Shown: positions 44,508-54,532, counted from the first letter of the stretch. The stretch is DNA of 64,000 bases from an uncultured Bacteroides sp. (GCF_900547205.1 NZ_URFY01000017.1:11960-75959); one strand, 5' to 3'. Notes: a model not told the origin generated them from the sequence alone. Numbers and translations: made by a program.

Positions 44508-46919
44508 TTATTTGAGTAATCGTACTTCATAAATAGCTGAGGTCCATTCCGTTCCATCGGGGCTGAATCGTATCGGGCTATTGCCGACTTTCAATATCTG
44601 AGGTAGCAGATAGGTGAGGGTGATGAAACCTTCTTTGTCGGCTCCACTGACAGACATAGGATGGACTGCCAAATTCTTATTATTCAAGAGAATGGCTGTT
44701 TTGTTGCGGTCGTCCTTATGTATCGTAATCATGAGTCGGCTTGCCTCTTCTTTTACTTTCAGATGGTAGCTGAACCAACCTCTGGCACGACGAAAATGTC
44801 GGTCTTTGTATGTTCCAGCTTCTGCCTGCTCGTATTGGATGCCATGATCGGATTCCGGTTGTTGCTCGCCGGGGAAAATATGATCAATGGTCTGATTGGC
44901 TAGTTCTGTTGCCTTCTGTTCGGCTACTGCCATTTCTTCTTGAATAGCTTTGAATTGCTCTTCACTGGCTTGCGGGAAATAAACAGCATAGCGTGCGTCG
45001 TGCAGACGGAAGAAAGGAATAAGTTCAAGAGGTTTATTCCGGTTAGGATAGACGTTTCCATCAAAGGTGAATGCCAGTTGATTGGCATCTTTCTTGTGCA
45101 GAGAATTACGAATGGACTCAGGATTGCCTATCAGCATCGGCACTTCCTGCAGAGGAATTTGTTGACCGTGGGCTATGTGCCCGCCACGACTGTCGTCGGC
45201 ATAAAGGCCATCAAGATGTTCTGTTCCTGTGGAAGCAGCGAGGACAATAGGACCGTATAAGAAGGCGTAATAGTCTTTCTTGTCGGGAATCTGCTCCATA
45301 CGGACTTTCATAGGTAGATGGATAGTGATGATATCACCTTTCTTCCATTTGCGATGGAGCGGGATGTAACAACTGCCGGTTCCTGTTGCAGACTGTTCTC
45401 TTTTGCCATTGATGCTTATCTGATAACCGTCGTTGGATTGATTGGCCCATTCAGGGATTCGTATCATTACGGTCAGTTTTTTCTTGGATGCTTTATCTAT
45501 TCGCAATGTCACTGTGCTGTCATCGGGAAAACGGGTTTGCTGTGTCAAAGTAACTCCTTGTTCTTTCCAAGTCAGTTGTGAAGGAATAAAGAGGTTGACA
45601 TACAGAGTGTCTTTTTGATGGGCGTAGATAAACTCACCATATTTAGTGTGGTTCTCCAACCCTGAACCTACGCAGCACCACATGGAAGTCTCCGGTTGTG
45701 AATAAACGCGGTAATGACCCGGGCGCATAGGGGTGAAATATACAAATCCGCCTTTATCCGGTTCTTGTGATGAAAGGATATGGTTGTAAAGTGCTCGTTC
45801 GTAATAGTCTACGTATTGCGGGTCGGGAACATTAGGTTGTTCCGTATCCATTTGCGAGTTTTGGTAGAGCATTTTAGTAAGCCGGAGCATATTGTAGGTG
45901 TTACAGGTTTCCGGTCCCTGCACGTCATTGAGCATAGACGTGAAGTCGTCTGACGGATGGAAGTGCTCGCGGACACTGTTTCCGCCGATGCAGACGGAAC
46001 GGTTGTTGACTACGGTATTCCAGAAGAAGCGGGCGGCATGATCCCATTCGGCAGCGTGGTTCCAGTCTTTGTCGTTCAGTGAAAGTTCGGCCACTCGTTT
46101 GTATCCGATGACTTTGGGTATCTGTGTATTGGCGTGCATACCCGTCAGTCGGTCTTGATTTTTGATAAGCGGTTCGAGGATTACTTCGTGGGAGAAGCGA
46201 CGAGCCAGTTCAAGGTATTTCTTATCTCCTGTGATTCCGGCTACATCGGCAAATGTTTCATTCAATCCGCCGTGTTCGCTGCGAAGCATATCCTGCATTT
46301 GTTCGTCGCTGAGGCCGGAGGTGATGTCGATCATCCAGTCGGTGAGGGCGACGAGCATTTGTCGGGCGAGGTCGCTGTGGGCATAGAGATAGGCATCTCT
46401 TAGTCCGGCATAAGTCTTATGTATGTTGTAGAGTGGCACCCATTTGCCATTGAGGTCGAAGCCTCCGGTACGGATGTCTCCTGCTTTAATTTCTTTCCAT
46501 AGTTGAAGGCTGCCCGGGGTTCCTCCGATGAATCCTGTGCCGACAGTTTGTTGTACGCCGTAGAGTTCATTCAGCATATAGTTGAGGCGATGATATACCG
46601 CAGTGTCTCCGGTGGCGGCATACATCATAGAGAGTGCAGAAAGATAATGTCCACCGATATGGCCGTCAAGTCCGGTGTTTTCCCAGTTAGTGTAGCTGGG
46701 GGCTTTGGGCGTCAGTCCCGCTTCGCGGAGGAAAGGGGCGAGCAGACGGTCGGGGTTCAATGCAAGTATGTAATGTAAATCTGTTTGTTGGGCTTGCAGG
46801 AAAGGGCTGTCCAGCAGTTTCACATCTTGAAGGGGGAAGTAAGAAACTTGCTGCCGATTTTGTGCTTTTCCGATTGAGACGGATATAATGAGGGCTAGTA
46901 TAAATGAGGTGGTTTTCAT
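44508..46919 (-). CDS. Beta-L-arabinofuranosidase-like, GH127 (DUF1680)
   Basis: This 803-residue protein has a signal peptide (cleavage near GKAQN) and the GH127 features: LDGHIGGHYLSALSMMYA, RSEHGGLNETFADV (about residues 213-226), the zinc-site GPETCNTYNMLRL and the double cysteine MWCCVGSGLENHTKYGEF. In HypBA1 the equivalent Glu, Cys and Cys-Cys bind zinc and provide the nucleophile. It should cut beta-linked arabinofuranose, complementing the alpha-specific GH51 next to it. It lies within the arabinose operon, separated from the kinase gene by a hairpin. Confidence 0.9.
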   Translation of the reverse strand: MKTTSFILALIISVSIGKAQNRQQVSYFPLQDVKLLDSPFLQAQQTDLHYILALNPDRLLAPFLREAGLTPKAPSYTNWENTGLDGHIGGHYLSALSMMYAATGDTAVYHRLNYMLNELYGVQQTVGTGFIGGTPGSLQLWKEIKAGDIRTGGFDLNGKWVPLYNIHKTYAGLRDAYLYAHSDLARQMLVALTDWMIDITSGLSDEQMQDMLRSEHGGLNETFADVAGITGDKKYLELARRFSHEVILEPLIKNQDRLTGMHANTQIPKVIGYKRVAELSLNDKDWNHAAEWDHAARFFWNTVVNNRSVCIGGNSVREHFHPSDDFTSMLNDVQGPETCNTYNMLRLTKMLYQNSQMDTEQPNVPDPQYVDYYERALYNHILSSQEPDKGGFVYFTPMRPGHYRVYSQPETSMWCCVGSGLENHTKYGEFIYAHQKDTLYVNLFIPSQLTWKEQGVTLTQQTRFPDDSTVTLRIDKASKKKLTVMIRIPEWANQSNDGYQISINGKREQSATGTGSCYIPLHRKWKKGDIITIHLPMKVRMEQIPDKKDYYAFLYGPIVLAASTGTEHLDGLYADDSRGGHIAHGQQIPLQEVPMLIGNPESIRNSLHKKDANQLAFTFDGNVYPNRNKPLELIPFFRLHDARYAVYFPQASEEQFKAIQEEMAVAEQKATELANQTIDHIFPGEQQPESDHGIQYEQAEAGTYKDRHFRRARGWFSYHLKVKEEASRLMITIHKDDRNKTAILLNNKNLAVHPMSVSGADKEGFITLTYLLPQILKVGNSPIRFSPDGTEWTSAIYEVRLLK

Positions 46920-46931
46920 GGCGGTAGCTTA

Positions 46932-46960
46932 TCATTCCCCCTCCATGGGAGAGGGAATGA
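46932..46960. repeat. Palindromic hairpin between the kinase and GH127 genes
   Basis: TCATTCCC...CTCC and GGAG...GGGAATGA form a stem with one mismatch around a short ATG loop. It has no T run, so it is more likely an mRNA-processing or stabilising hairpin than a terminator. The rest of the 100-base gap shows nothing else. Confidence 0.55.
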
Positions 46961-47019
46961 GGTTAGACTATATTAATACTTAATAGTTGGAAAGGGTGGG
47001 GAGATTCCCTCAAAGAATC

Positions 47020-48615
47020 TTATTTAAACTTGATGGCTGCTTCCTCGATGGGCAATCCTGCCTTGTAGCTTTCGATGTATGTGTTAAATCCTGCCACATC
47101 TTCCGGTGTAGGTGATACCTCGATACCGGCATCCTTTAAAAATACACTTTCATCCAGGAAATCGGCAAGCGATTGTCTCTTTGCATAGTTCACAAGATAA
47201 GAGCCTAGCAGGGCGATACCCCATGCACCACCTTCACCGGCTGTTTCCATCACGGATATAGGCGAGTTAATAGCTGCTGCAAGCACTTTTTGACCGACTC
47301 CCGCTGTCTTGAACAATCCTCCGTGGCCAGTAATTCTGTCTACTTTGACTTTCTCTTCGTTAAACAGGATATCGTTACCAATCTTGAGAACTCCAACTGA
47401 AGCATACAAATGAGTCCGCATGAAGTTTGCGAGGTTGAACTTATCATTAGCCGAGCGTACAAAGAGCGGTCTTCCGTCAGCAAGTCCGGTGACGGGCTCA
47501 CCTGAGACGTAGTTGTAGGAGAGCAGTCCCCCGCAATCGGTATCCCCTGTAAGCGCAATGTTGTAGAGTTTGCTATAAATCTCGTCCATATCTACCGGGG
47601 TACCCAGAAGTTCCTGATATTCTTTGAACAAGCCCACCCATGCATTGAGGTCGGATGTGCAGTTATTGCAATGAACCATGGCTACGGGACTTCCGTCGGG
47701 AGTAGTCACCATGTCGATCATTTCGTATGGTTTCGACAGTTCTTTCTCCAATACAATCATAGAGAATGAGGAAGTACCTGCCGATACATTTCCGGTGCGC
47801 TGCTTCACGGCGTTGGTTGCCACCATTCCGGTACCTGCGTCTCCTTCTGGCGGGCAAACCGGTATTCCTGCTTTCAAATGACCGGATACATCGAGCTTTT
47901 TACTTCCTTCCGGCGTGAGAACACCTGCATTTTCACCTGCCGACAATACTTTAGGCAGAATATCTTGTAGTTTCCAGCTATATTCCTTCGGCGCAATCAG
48001 GTTATCGAATTTATCTACCATTTCGGTAGAATAGTTGTTGGTAGTCGGGTCGATAGGGAGCATACCCGATGCGTCGCCTATACCCAATACCTTTTCGCCT
48101 GTTATCTGCCAATGCACATAACCTGCAAGGGTTGTCAGGAAGTTGACGTCTTTAACGTGCGGTTCGTTGTCCAGAATAGCCTGATACAAGTGGGAAATGC
48201 TCCATCTCAAGGGGATGTTGTAGACAAACAGCTCGGACAAGGCTGCTGCTGCCTGGCCTGTATTCGTGTTTCTCCAGGTACGGAAAGGCACAAGAATTTC
48301 TTCTTTTTCATTGAAAGGCATATAGCCATGCATCATAGCGCTGATACCGATGGCTGCCAGAGTTTCAATCTCTGTATCGTACAGTCTCTTTACGTTAGCA
48401 CGAAGGTCGGCATAGCAATCTTGCAGTCCGGTCCAGATAGCTTCAATGCTATAAGTCCACAGCCCGTTGACTAATTGATTTTCCCAAGTGTGGCTACCTT
48501 GAGCAATGGGTTTGTTATCTTGGTCAATCAGGACGGCTTTTATTCGTGTCGAACCGAGTTCGATGCCAAGGATGGCTTTGCCTGCCTCGATGGTTGATTT
48601 TGCATCTAATTTCAT
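47020..48615 (-). CDS. FGGY-family carbohydrate kinase, probable L-ribulokinase (XylB-like)
   Basis: This 531-residue cytoplasmic kinase has the FGGY nucleotide motifs: LGIELGSTRIKAVLIDQDN near residue 16, GISAMMHGYMPF, VCPPEGDAGTGMVATNAV, GNVSAGTSSFSMIV and the C-terminal ITGHGGLFKTAGVG. It is closer to xylulokinases than to enteric AraB, but it sits just after araA and araD in the operon, so L-ribulose is the likely substrate. No other ribulokinase is present in the operon. Confidence 0.85.
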   Translation of the reverse strand: MKLDAKSTIEAGKAILGIELGSTRIKAVLIDQDNKPIAQGSHTWENQLVNGLWTYSIEAIWTGLQDCYADLRANVKRLYDTEIETLAAIGISAMMHGYMPFNEKEEILVPFRTWRNTNTGQAAAALSELFVYNIPLRWSISHLYQAILDNEPHVKDVNFLTTLAGYVHWQITGEKVLGIGDASGMLPIDPTTNNYSTEMVDKFDNLIAPKEYSWKLQDILPKVLSAGENAGVLTPEGSKKLDVSGHLKAGIPVCPPEGDAGTGMVATNAVKQRTGNVSAGTSSFSMIVLEKELSKPYEMIDMVTTPDGSPVAMVHCNNCTSDLNAWVGLFKEYQELLGTPVDMDEIYSKLYNIALTGDTDCGGLLSYNYVSGEPVTGLADGRPLFVRSANDKFNLANFMRTHLYASVGVLKIGNDILFNEEKVKVDRITGHGGLFKTAGVGQKVLAAAINSPISVMETAGEGGAWGIALLGSYLVNYAKRQSLADFLDESVFLKDAGIEVSPTPEDVAGFNTYIESYKAGLPIEEAAIKFK

Positions 48616-48616
48616 G

Positions 48617-48709
48617 TGGAGTAGTGATTAGTGGTTAGTGATTAACGATTAATGGTTAGTGATTAGCGATTAATTGAATGTTAATCACTAATCACTAACC
48701 CGTTAACCG
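48617..48709. repeat. Inverted repeat array of TTAGTGATTA units between the kinase and araA
   Basis: The 94-base gap consists almost wholly of copies of the unit AGTGATTAGTGGTTAGTG (48622 on) and their inverse TTAATCACTAATCACTAACC (about 48680-48699), with GTTAACCGTTAAC at the end. In RNA it would fold into a long AT-rich hairpin inside the arabinose operon. Such units are scattered in Bacteroides intergenic regions. Confidence 0.6.
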
Positions 48710-50239
48710 TTAACAAAGTGCCTTATTCAGCATATAGTAAACTTCATTCATGCGCAGCTCTTTCTTGAAGCAGCTAATGGTGGTATCTTTGTTGATATGT
48801 ACCATTTCGATGCCTGCAATTTCAGCATAGTCTTCCCAGTATTCAGCCGTGAGGTCGTAAGAGAAGCAAGAGTGGTGTGTGCCACCTGCCAGAATCCATG
48901 CGCCTGCACCTACTTCGAGGTTAGGCATCGGAATCCAAAGAGCGGAAGCTACCGGAAGTTTAGGAAGCGGTTTCGGTTCGATACACTCTACGTCGTTCAC
49001 AATCAGGCGGAAACGGTTACCCATATCTACTACGGTAGCTGTGCAACCTGTACCGGTCTTTGAAGTGAATACCAAACGTGCAGTCTGGCTCTTGCGGATA
49101 CCTATGCCAAGGAAGTGTACTTCCAAGCGAGGCTTGTTGGCTGCAATGAGCGGACAAACTTCGAGCATATGTGACTGCAAGATAGAGCTGTTGGCACCAT
49201 CGAAGTTCAAAGTATAATCTTCGAGGAAAGAGCAACCCTTCGGAAGTCCCTGATTCATTACCCATACTGTGCGGTAAAGAGCAGCCGATTTCCAGTCACC
49301 TTCGGCACCGAATCCGTAGCCTTCTGCCATCAAGCGTTGAGAAGCTAAGCCGGGGATTTGGTCGAAGCCGTTGAACTCCAGGTCGCCAAGGTCGTCGAAA
49401 TTGGTTGTGAAACCTTTAGCACCTTTGACTTTGAGAATAGCGCGCAGGGCAAGTTCAGCCTTTGCAGCGTTCCATACTTTTTGGTAAGCTTCGGTCGATT
49501 TATCTTCGAGGGTAGCTTCATGATCGTATTCCTTGAAATAAGTAGCTACTAATGCATCTACATCAGCATCCTTGATATCCTTGTGATATTCCATCAATTC
49601 GCTTACCGGACAGTAGTCTACATGATAGCCCATGCGCATTTCGGCTTCCACCTTGTCGCCGTCGGTCACTGCTACATTGTTCATCTGGTCGCCAAAACGG
49701 ATAATAAGCATATCCTGAGAATCAGCCCAACCGGCGCAAACACGCATCCAAACGGCAATCTTATGCAATGTGTCTTCTTCTTTCCAGTAGCCTACCACTA
49801 CTTTGCGGCGGATACGCATACGGGTGCAGATGTGTCCGAACTCGCGGTCACCGTGAGCCGATTGGTTGAGGTTCATGAAGTCCATATCCATTGTATCCCA
49901 AGGAATCTCTTTGTTGAACTGAGTGTGCAGGTGCAGTAAAGGTTTCTTCAACTGTTGCAGACCGTGAATCCACATCTTAGCAGGAGAGAAAGTATGCATC
50001 CAAGTGATGACGCCTACACATTTCTCATCGTTGTTGGCAGCTTTGAATATGGCTTCCACTTCTTTGGAAGAGTTAGCTGTTCCTTTATATACCACCTTTA
50101 CGGGGAGTTTGCCGGATTCATTCAGTCCGTTTACCATTTCATTGGAGTGTGCGTCTACTGCTACCACTGCGTCACCTCCGTACAGAAGCTGTGCTCCTGT
50201 TACGAACCATACTTCATATTGGTCAAATACGTTATTCAT
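48710..50239 (-). CDS. araA: L-arabinose isomerase
   Basis: This 509-residue enzyme matches AraA over its length: VWFVTGAQLLYG at the N-terminus, TFSPAKMWIHGLQQLKKP, then the catalytic Glu in GYGFGAEGDWKSAAL (near residue 311) and the second Glu in CSFLEDYTLNF, and late metal-binding His (GGTHHSCFS, near 463). It converts L-arabinose to L-ribulose in the cytoplasm with Mn. It is preceded by araD (41 bases) and followed by the repeat-containing gap before the kinase. Confidence 0.96.
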   Translation of the reverse strand: MNNVFDQYEVWFVTGAQLLYGGDAVVAVDAHSNEMVNGLNESGKLPVKVVYKGTANSSKEVEAIFKAANNDEKCVGVITWMHTFSPAKMWIHGLQQLKKPLLHLHTQFNKEIPWDTMDMDFMNLNQSAHGDREFGHICTRMRIRRKVVVGYWKEEDTLHKIAVWMRVCAGWADSQDMLIIRFGDQMNNVAVTDGDKVEAEMRMGYHVDYCPVSELMEYHKDIKDADVDALVATYFKEYDHEATLEDKSTEAYQKVWNAAKAELALRAILKVKGAKGFTTNFDDLGDLEFNGFDQIPGLASQRLMAEGYGFGAEGDWKSAALYRTVWVMNQGLPKGCSFLEDYTLNFDGANSSILQSHMLEVCPLIAANKPRLEVHFLGIGIRKSQTARLVFTSKTGTGCTATVVDMGNRFRLIVNDVECIEPKPLPKLPVASALWIPMPNLEVGAGAWILAGGTHHSCFSYDLTAEYWEDYAEIAGIEMVHINKDTTISCFKKELRMNEVYYMLNKALC

Positions 50240-50280
50240 ACTGTTATTGCTTTAATTTTTAATTTATAATCTTTAATTGT

Positions 50281-50964
50281 TTACTGTCCATAATAAGCAT
50301 TCGGACCATGCTTGCGGCTGAAGTGTTTCTCTACCAGCAGCGGGTTCATTGTTAAGTTTGGATTGACGGCATAAGCAATGCTTGCCATCTTGGCTACCTG
50401 CTCCATCACCACGGCATTGTGAACCGCATCGTGAGCATCTTTTCCCCACGAGAAGGGACCATGATTCTTCACCAGCACTCCCGGTGTGTGTACAGGATTC
50501 AATCCTTCGAAACGTTTTACTATCACATTTCCCGTTTCCAGTTCGTAGGCGCCTTTCACTTCGGCTTCCGTCATATCCGCCGTGCAGGGGATGGCGTCGT
50601 GGAAGTAGTCGGCATGAGTGGTCCCGATGTTGGGAATATCACAACCGGTTTGTGCCCATGCCGTGGCATAGGTAGAGTGCGTGTGCACCACTCCGCCTAT
50701 TTCGGGAAATGCTTTGTAGAGCACTACGTGAGTAGCAGTATCTGAAGATGGTTTCAGCCGTCCTTCAACGACTTTGCCTTCCAGATCCACTACCACCATA
50801 TCTTCCGCTTTCATATCATCATAACTTACACCACTGGGTTTAATCACCACCAGTCCCGATTCACGGTCGATGGCAGAAACGTTTCCCCAAGTGAATATGA
50901 CCAGTCCATGCTTTACCAATTCGAGGTTGGCATGGAATACTTTTTCTTTTAATTCTTCGAGCAT
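50281..50964 (-). CDS. araD: L-ribulose-5-phosphate 4-epimerase
   Basis: This 227-residue class II aldolase-fold enzyme has GLVIFTWGNVSAID near residue 21, VIKPSGVSYDDM, the zinc-binding HTHSTYATAWAQTG (about residues 95-108), TTHADYFHD and VKNHGPFSWG. These match AraD/UlaF epimerases, which turn L-ribulose-5-phosphate into D-xylulose-5-phosphate for the pentose phosphate pathway. Its start is 5 bases from the stop of the regulator gene. Confidence 0.95.
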   Translation of the reverse strand: MLEELKEKVFHANLELVKHGLVIFTWGNVSAIDRESGLVVIKPSGVSYDDMKAEDMVVVDLEGKVVEGRLKPSSDTATHVVLYKAFPEIGGVVHTHSTYATAWAQTGCDIPNIGTTHADYFHDAIPCTADMTEAEVKGAYELETGNVIVKRFEGLNPVHTPGVLVKNHGPFSWGKDAHDAVHNAVVMEQVAKMASIAYAVNPNLTMNPLLVEKHFSRKHGPNAYYGQ

Positions 50965-50969
50965 ACTGA

Positions 50970-51650
50970 TTATAATTTAAACTTCGGGTCCTTACGGTAT
51001 ACCTTGTTGTTGAACTGATACAAGGCGGCACCGCGTTTCGAGCCCGTTTTATCTATCATATCTGTTTTCTCTATATAGTCCATTTCAGCCACACGCTTGC
51101 GGAAGTTCCGCTTGTCGATCTCTTCGCCGTAGATGGCTTCATAGAGACTTTGAAGTTGAGTGAGGGTGAAGAGCTTCGGCAACAGGTTGAATCCGATAGG
51201 TTCTACGGATGCCTTCTGCTTCATTGCTTCCCGCGCCTTGTCCACCATCTCCGGGTGGTCGAAAATCAAGGGGGGGACTTCGTTAATATTCACCCAATAA
51301 GCATTGTGCTTCTGCACCAGTTTACGGTCGTACTCGTTGATGTTGATTAGTGCATAGTAGGCAACGGAGATAACCCGTTCGCCCGGATCGCGGTCGATGG
51401 CTCCGAAAGCGCCAACTTGCTCCATGTATACGTTCTTGAGTCCCGTCAAATCGGCGAGTACACGCTTGGCTGCATCGTCCACACTTTCGTTTTCTTGCAC
51501 GAATCCTCCCATCAGTGACCATTCGCCCATTGCTGGTTCGAAGTTCCTTTTCAGTAGCAACAGGCTCAGTTCACCTTCGTTGAATCCGAAGATGATGCAG
51601 TCGATGCCGACGTAGAAGGTGGGGTTAGAGCTATAATAGTTGTTCATCAT
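50970..51650 (-). CDS. araR: AraR, Nudix-fold (NrtR family) regulator of arabinose genes
   Basis: This 226-residue protein (start ATG 51650 or 51647) has a Nudix-like N-terminal domain (VGIDCIIFGFNEGELSLLLL, GEWSLMGGFVQENESVDDAA) in which the Nudix box is degenerate, and a C-terminal winged-helix part (LPKLFTLTQLQSLYEAIYG, RNFRKRVAEM). NrtR-family AraR of B. thetaiotaomicron represses arabinose genes and is released by L-arabinose (known from published work on this group). Two palindromes on the operon promoter at 54575-54613 are its likely targets, giving autoregulation because araR lies inside the operon. Confidence 0.92.
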   Translation of the reverse strand: MMNNYYSSNPTFYVGIDCIIFGFNEGELSLLLLKRNFEPAMGEWSLMGGFVQENESVDDAAKRVLADLTGLKNVYMEQVGAFGAIDRDPGERVISVAYYALININEYDRKLVQKHNAYWVNINEVPPLIFDHPEMVDKAREAMKQKASVEPIGFNLLPKLFTLTQLQSLYEAIYGEEIDKRNFRKRVAEMDYIEKTDMIDKTGSKRGAALYQFNNKVYRKDPKFKL

Positions 51651-51672
51651 TTGTCTGTATGAGTTAGTTTGA

Positions 51673-53367
51673 TTACCAGAAATACCAGTAGAATGCACCG
51701 GTGATGGCAAGGATGATTACTGTATGGATAATATCCCAGTGATTCCAGCTTGCGCGGGTAGCTGCTTTCTGTTCAGGTGTTGCTGTACCGAATACCAGAC
51801 CTTGAATCTTCTCGGCAGTAGGAGCTGCGGTAGAAAGGCTGACAACAATAACGACAATGATGCAGAACAGGAACATCCATCCGCAGAAGAACAGCCAGTT
51901 CATATCATAGAACAGGTATTTGAATGTGGAATCAGCTACTTCGCCGGCGTTGCTGTAATATACTTTAGCACCAAGACGAGTCAGACCAATTACCATACCG
52001 GAAATCAATCCCCACATACCGCCCTGTGCGGAAGTACGTTTCCAACAGATACCCAGCAAGAAAGCAGCGGCGATGCCCGGAGCCAATACTGACTGAACAT
52101 CCTGCAAATAAGTATACAGTACATCGCCCACACTACGCATGATAGGAATCCAGAGAATACCCAAGATAACAATCACCACCGTTGCAATCTGACCGATACC
52201 TACCAGTTTCTTCTCCGAAGTCTGTGGACGGAAACGTTTATAGAAGTCTATTGTGAACAGCATGGCTGAAGAGTTGAACAATGAAGCTAGTGAACTCATC
52301 AGGGCAGCGAGGATACCACATACCACAAGTCCTTTCACACCTGCGGGAAGCAGTTTGGCTACCAGTGTCGGGAAAGCGGCATCGGCATTGGCGGAACCAT
52401 TGGCAAGCATCGGGAGGAAGCCTTCGCCACCGGCACCGATATATTTCTGATGAAGTGCGAATGCAATCATACCCGGGATGAGGAACAGGAATACAGGCAG
52501 CAGTTTGAGGTAAGCTCCGAAGATTGTACCGCGACGGGCTTCTCTTTCGTTCTTTCCCGAAAGTACACGTTGTACGATAAACTGGTCTGTACACCAGTAC
52601 CAGAACCCGATGATGGCGGAGCCTATTAATGCACCCAACCAAGGGAAGTTCGGATCGTCATTGCTGCGAATGAGGTTGGTCATCGTATCGCCATGTTCGT
52701 TGACGCTGACAGCGCCACAGATGCGTATCATTTCGTCCCATCCCCCCAACTCTTTAAAACCGAGGACAAGGATAATCAATGAACCCAACAGTAGGATAGG
52801 AGTCTGGAGAACAGACGTATAAAGAACAGACTTCATACCTCCAAAGATGGTGTAAAGTGCTGTAAGCAATACCAAGCCGATGGCGGCAATCCAGAAGAAA
52901 TCGATGCCCCAGAGCTCCTTGATACCGAATACCTGTTGGAATACCAGACCACCTGCATATACTGTTACGGCTACTTTAGTCAGTACATAACTAACCAATG
53001 AAATGACCGACAGAATAGTACGCGATTGTGGATTATACCGTCGTTCCAGAAACTCAGGCATTGTGTATACCATGCTTCGTGTATAAAAAGGTACGAATAC
53101 CCATCCCAGAATCAAGATCATCCAACCTTGAATTTCCCAGTGAGCCATTGCCATACCACTGGATGCTCCGGCTCCGGCAAGACCTATGAGGTGTTCCGAA
53201 CCGATGTTCGAGGCAAATATTGAGGCACCGATAGCAAGCCACGTTGCGTCACGTCCACCTAAGAAATAATCTGCTGAGTTATTCTGTTTCTGTCTGACTA
53301 CCCAGACGATAATACCGATTAGAGCCAAGAAGAAGACTCCAATTACTACCCAATCTAATGCTTCCAC
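51673..53367 (-). CDS. Sodium:solute symporter, probable arabinose transporter
   Basis: This 564-residue inner-membrane protein has about fourteen hydrophobic segments and SSS/SGLT motifs: NNSADYFLGGRDATWLAIG near residue 30, FASNIGSEHLIGLAGAGAS, MPEFLERRYNPQ and GFWYWCTDQFIVQRVLSGKN. The last pattern is typical of sugar-transporting SGLT members. It begins with a GTG at 53367. Its place between the mutarotase gene and araR makes L-arabinose the likely substrate. Confidence 0.9.
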   Translation of the reverse strand: MEALDWVVIGVFFLALIGIIVWVVRQKQNNSADYFLGGRDATWLAIGASIFASNIGSEHLIGLAGAGASSGMAMAHWEIQGWMILILGWVFVPFYTRSMVYTMPEFLERRYNPQSRTILSVISLVSYVLTKVAVTVYAGGLVFQQVFGIKELWGIDFFWIAAIGLVLLTALYTIFGGMKSVLYTSVLQTPILLLGSLIILVLGFKELGGWDEMIRICGAVSVNEHGDTMTNLIRSNDDPNFPWLGALIGSAIIGFWYWCTDQFIVQRVLSGKNEREARRGTIFGAYLKLLPVFLFLIPGMIAFALHQKYIGAGGEGFLPMLANGSANADAAFPTLVAKLLPAGVKGLVVCGILAALMSSLASLFNSSAMLFTIDFYKRFRPQTSEKKLVGIGQIATVVIVILGILWIPIMRSVGDVLYTYLQDVQSVLAPGIAAAFLLGICWKRTSAQGGMWGLISGMVIGLTRLGAKVYYSNAGEVADSTFKYLFYDMNWLFFCGWMFLFCIIVVIVVSLSTAAPTAEKIQGLVFGTATPEQKAATRASWNHWDIIHTVIILAITGAFYWYFW

Positions 53368-53392
53368 AATAAATATGATTTAAAAGTTAATA

Positions 53393-54532
53393 TTACTTCT
53401 CTACTGAGAACTTGAAAACACATTCGCTATTGTAAGTTTCTCCCGGTTCGAGCACTACAGAAGGCCAGTCTGCCTTGTTGGGGCTGTCGGGATAGTGTTG
53501 AGTCTCCAAGCACACGGATGCGCGTTGATTATAGACAATACCTTTCTTTCCGGTCACGGTTCCATCGAGGAAATTGCCGGTATATACTTGTATGCCCGGT
53601 TCGTTGGTGTAAACCTCTACGGTTATTCCACTTTCTGGAGAAGTCAGTCGTGCGGCTACTTGAGAGATGTCTCCGCGAGTGTTCAGCACCCAGTTATGGT
53701 CGTATCCATTGCCGTTTTTCAACTGTACGAAGTCGTAGTTATTGATGTCTTGACCTACGGGTTTGGGAGTAGTAAAATCCATCGGCGTATCCTTTACCGA
53801 AGCTATCTCACCAGTCGTCATGAAGGTACTGTCCACCGGTGTGTAGGAGTCGGCATTTACATATAGTAGATTATCTGTTGAGGCTTTCGACGGGTCACCG
53901 GCAAGGTTAAAGTAGGAGTGGTTGGTCATGTTAATGATTGTTTTCTTGTCGGTGGTTGCGCTATATTTAATGTCGATAGCGTTGTCATCCATCAGTTTAT
54001 AGGTCACTTTGGCTGTTACGTTTCCGGGGAAATTAGCATTGCCATCAGGTGAGTTGAGAGTCAGTTCAAGTGTGGTTGGGTCGATAAGATTAGCCTCATA
54101 TACTTGATATTGCCAGCCTTCGGGACCGCCGTGCAGGCAGTGTCCGTAGTTGTTTTTGGGCAATTGAATAGTATCGCCATCGAGCACAAAGCGTCCTTGG
54201 TTGATTCGGTTGGCATATCGTCCGATAGATGCTCCGAAGTCGCTCGGTACATTAATATAATCGGCAATACTATCGAAACCTAGGACAACGTCCTGCATTG
54301 TTCCGTTCCGGTCGGGCACCATAATAGATACGATACGACCTCCGAAGTTTGTGATGCATACTTCCATGCCTGCCTTATTCTTTAAGGTATAAAGATTTGT
54401 TTTGGCATTATGCACTTCTGTTTGAAATTTTGCTGGGTCGAGTCCGGATAGAGTCAACTCCGTAGCGGGCTTGTTGTTGCACGAAGCAAGCATCAGTGCG
54501 GCAATTCCTGCAAGTAGAAAATGTTTTTTCAT
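53393..54532 (-). CDS. Aldose 1-epimerase (mutarotase) lipoprotein
   Basis: This 379-residue protein (start ATG 54532) has a lipoprotein signal with the lipobox LASC (Cys19) and a GalM fold: VCITNFGGRIVSIMVPDRNG, GRYANRINQGRF, CLHGGPEGW (His), MTNHSYFNLAGD (catalytic His) and CLETQHYPDSPN (late Glu). It speeds anomer exchange of a sugar, here probably arabinose, in the periplasm before uptake. It is the first gene of the arabinose operon. A longer frame to 54655 is rejected, since it crosses the promoter and operators. Confidence 0.92.
   Translation of the reverse strand: MKKHFLLAGIAALMLASCNNKPATELTLSGLDPAKFQTEVHNAKTNLYTLKNKAGMEVCITNFGGRIVSIMVPDRNGTMQDVVLGFDSIADYINVPSDFGASIGRYANRINQGRFVLDGDTIQLPKNNYGHCLHGGPEGWQYQVYEANLIDPTTLELTLNSPDGNANFPGNVTAKVTYKLMDDNAIDIKYSATTDKKTIINMTNHSYFNLAGDPSKASTDNLLYVNADSYTPVDSTFMTTGEIASVKDTPMDFTTPKPVGQDINNYDFVQLKNGNGYDHNWVLNTRGDISQVAARLTSPESGITVEVYTNEPGIQVYTGNFLDGTVTGKKGIVYNQRASVCLETQHYPDSPNKADWPSVVLEPGETYNSECVFKFSVEK

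Noticed and set aside
44462..44557. Longer N-terminus for the GH51 gene
   Set aside because: It overlaps the 3' end of GH127 and would bury the signal peptide 32 residues inside.
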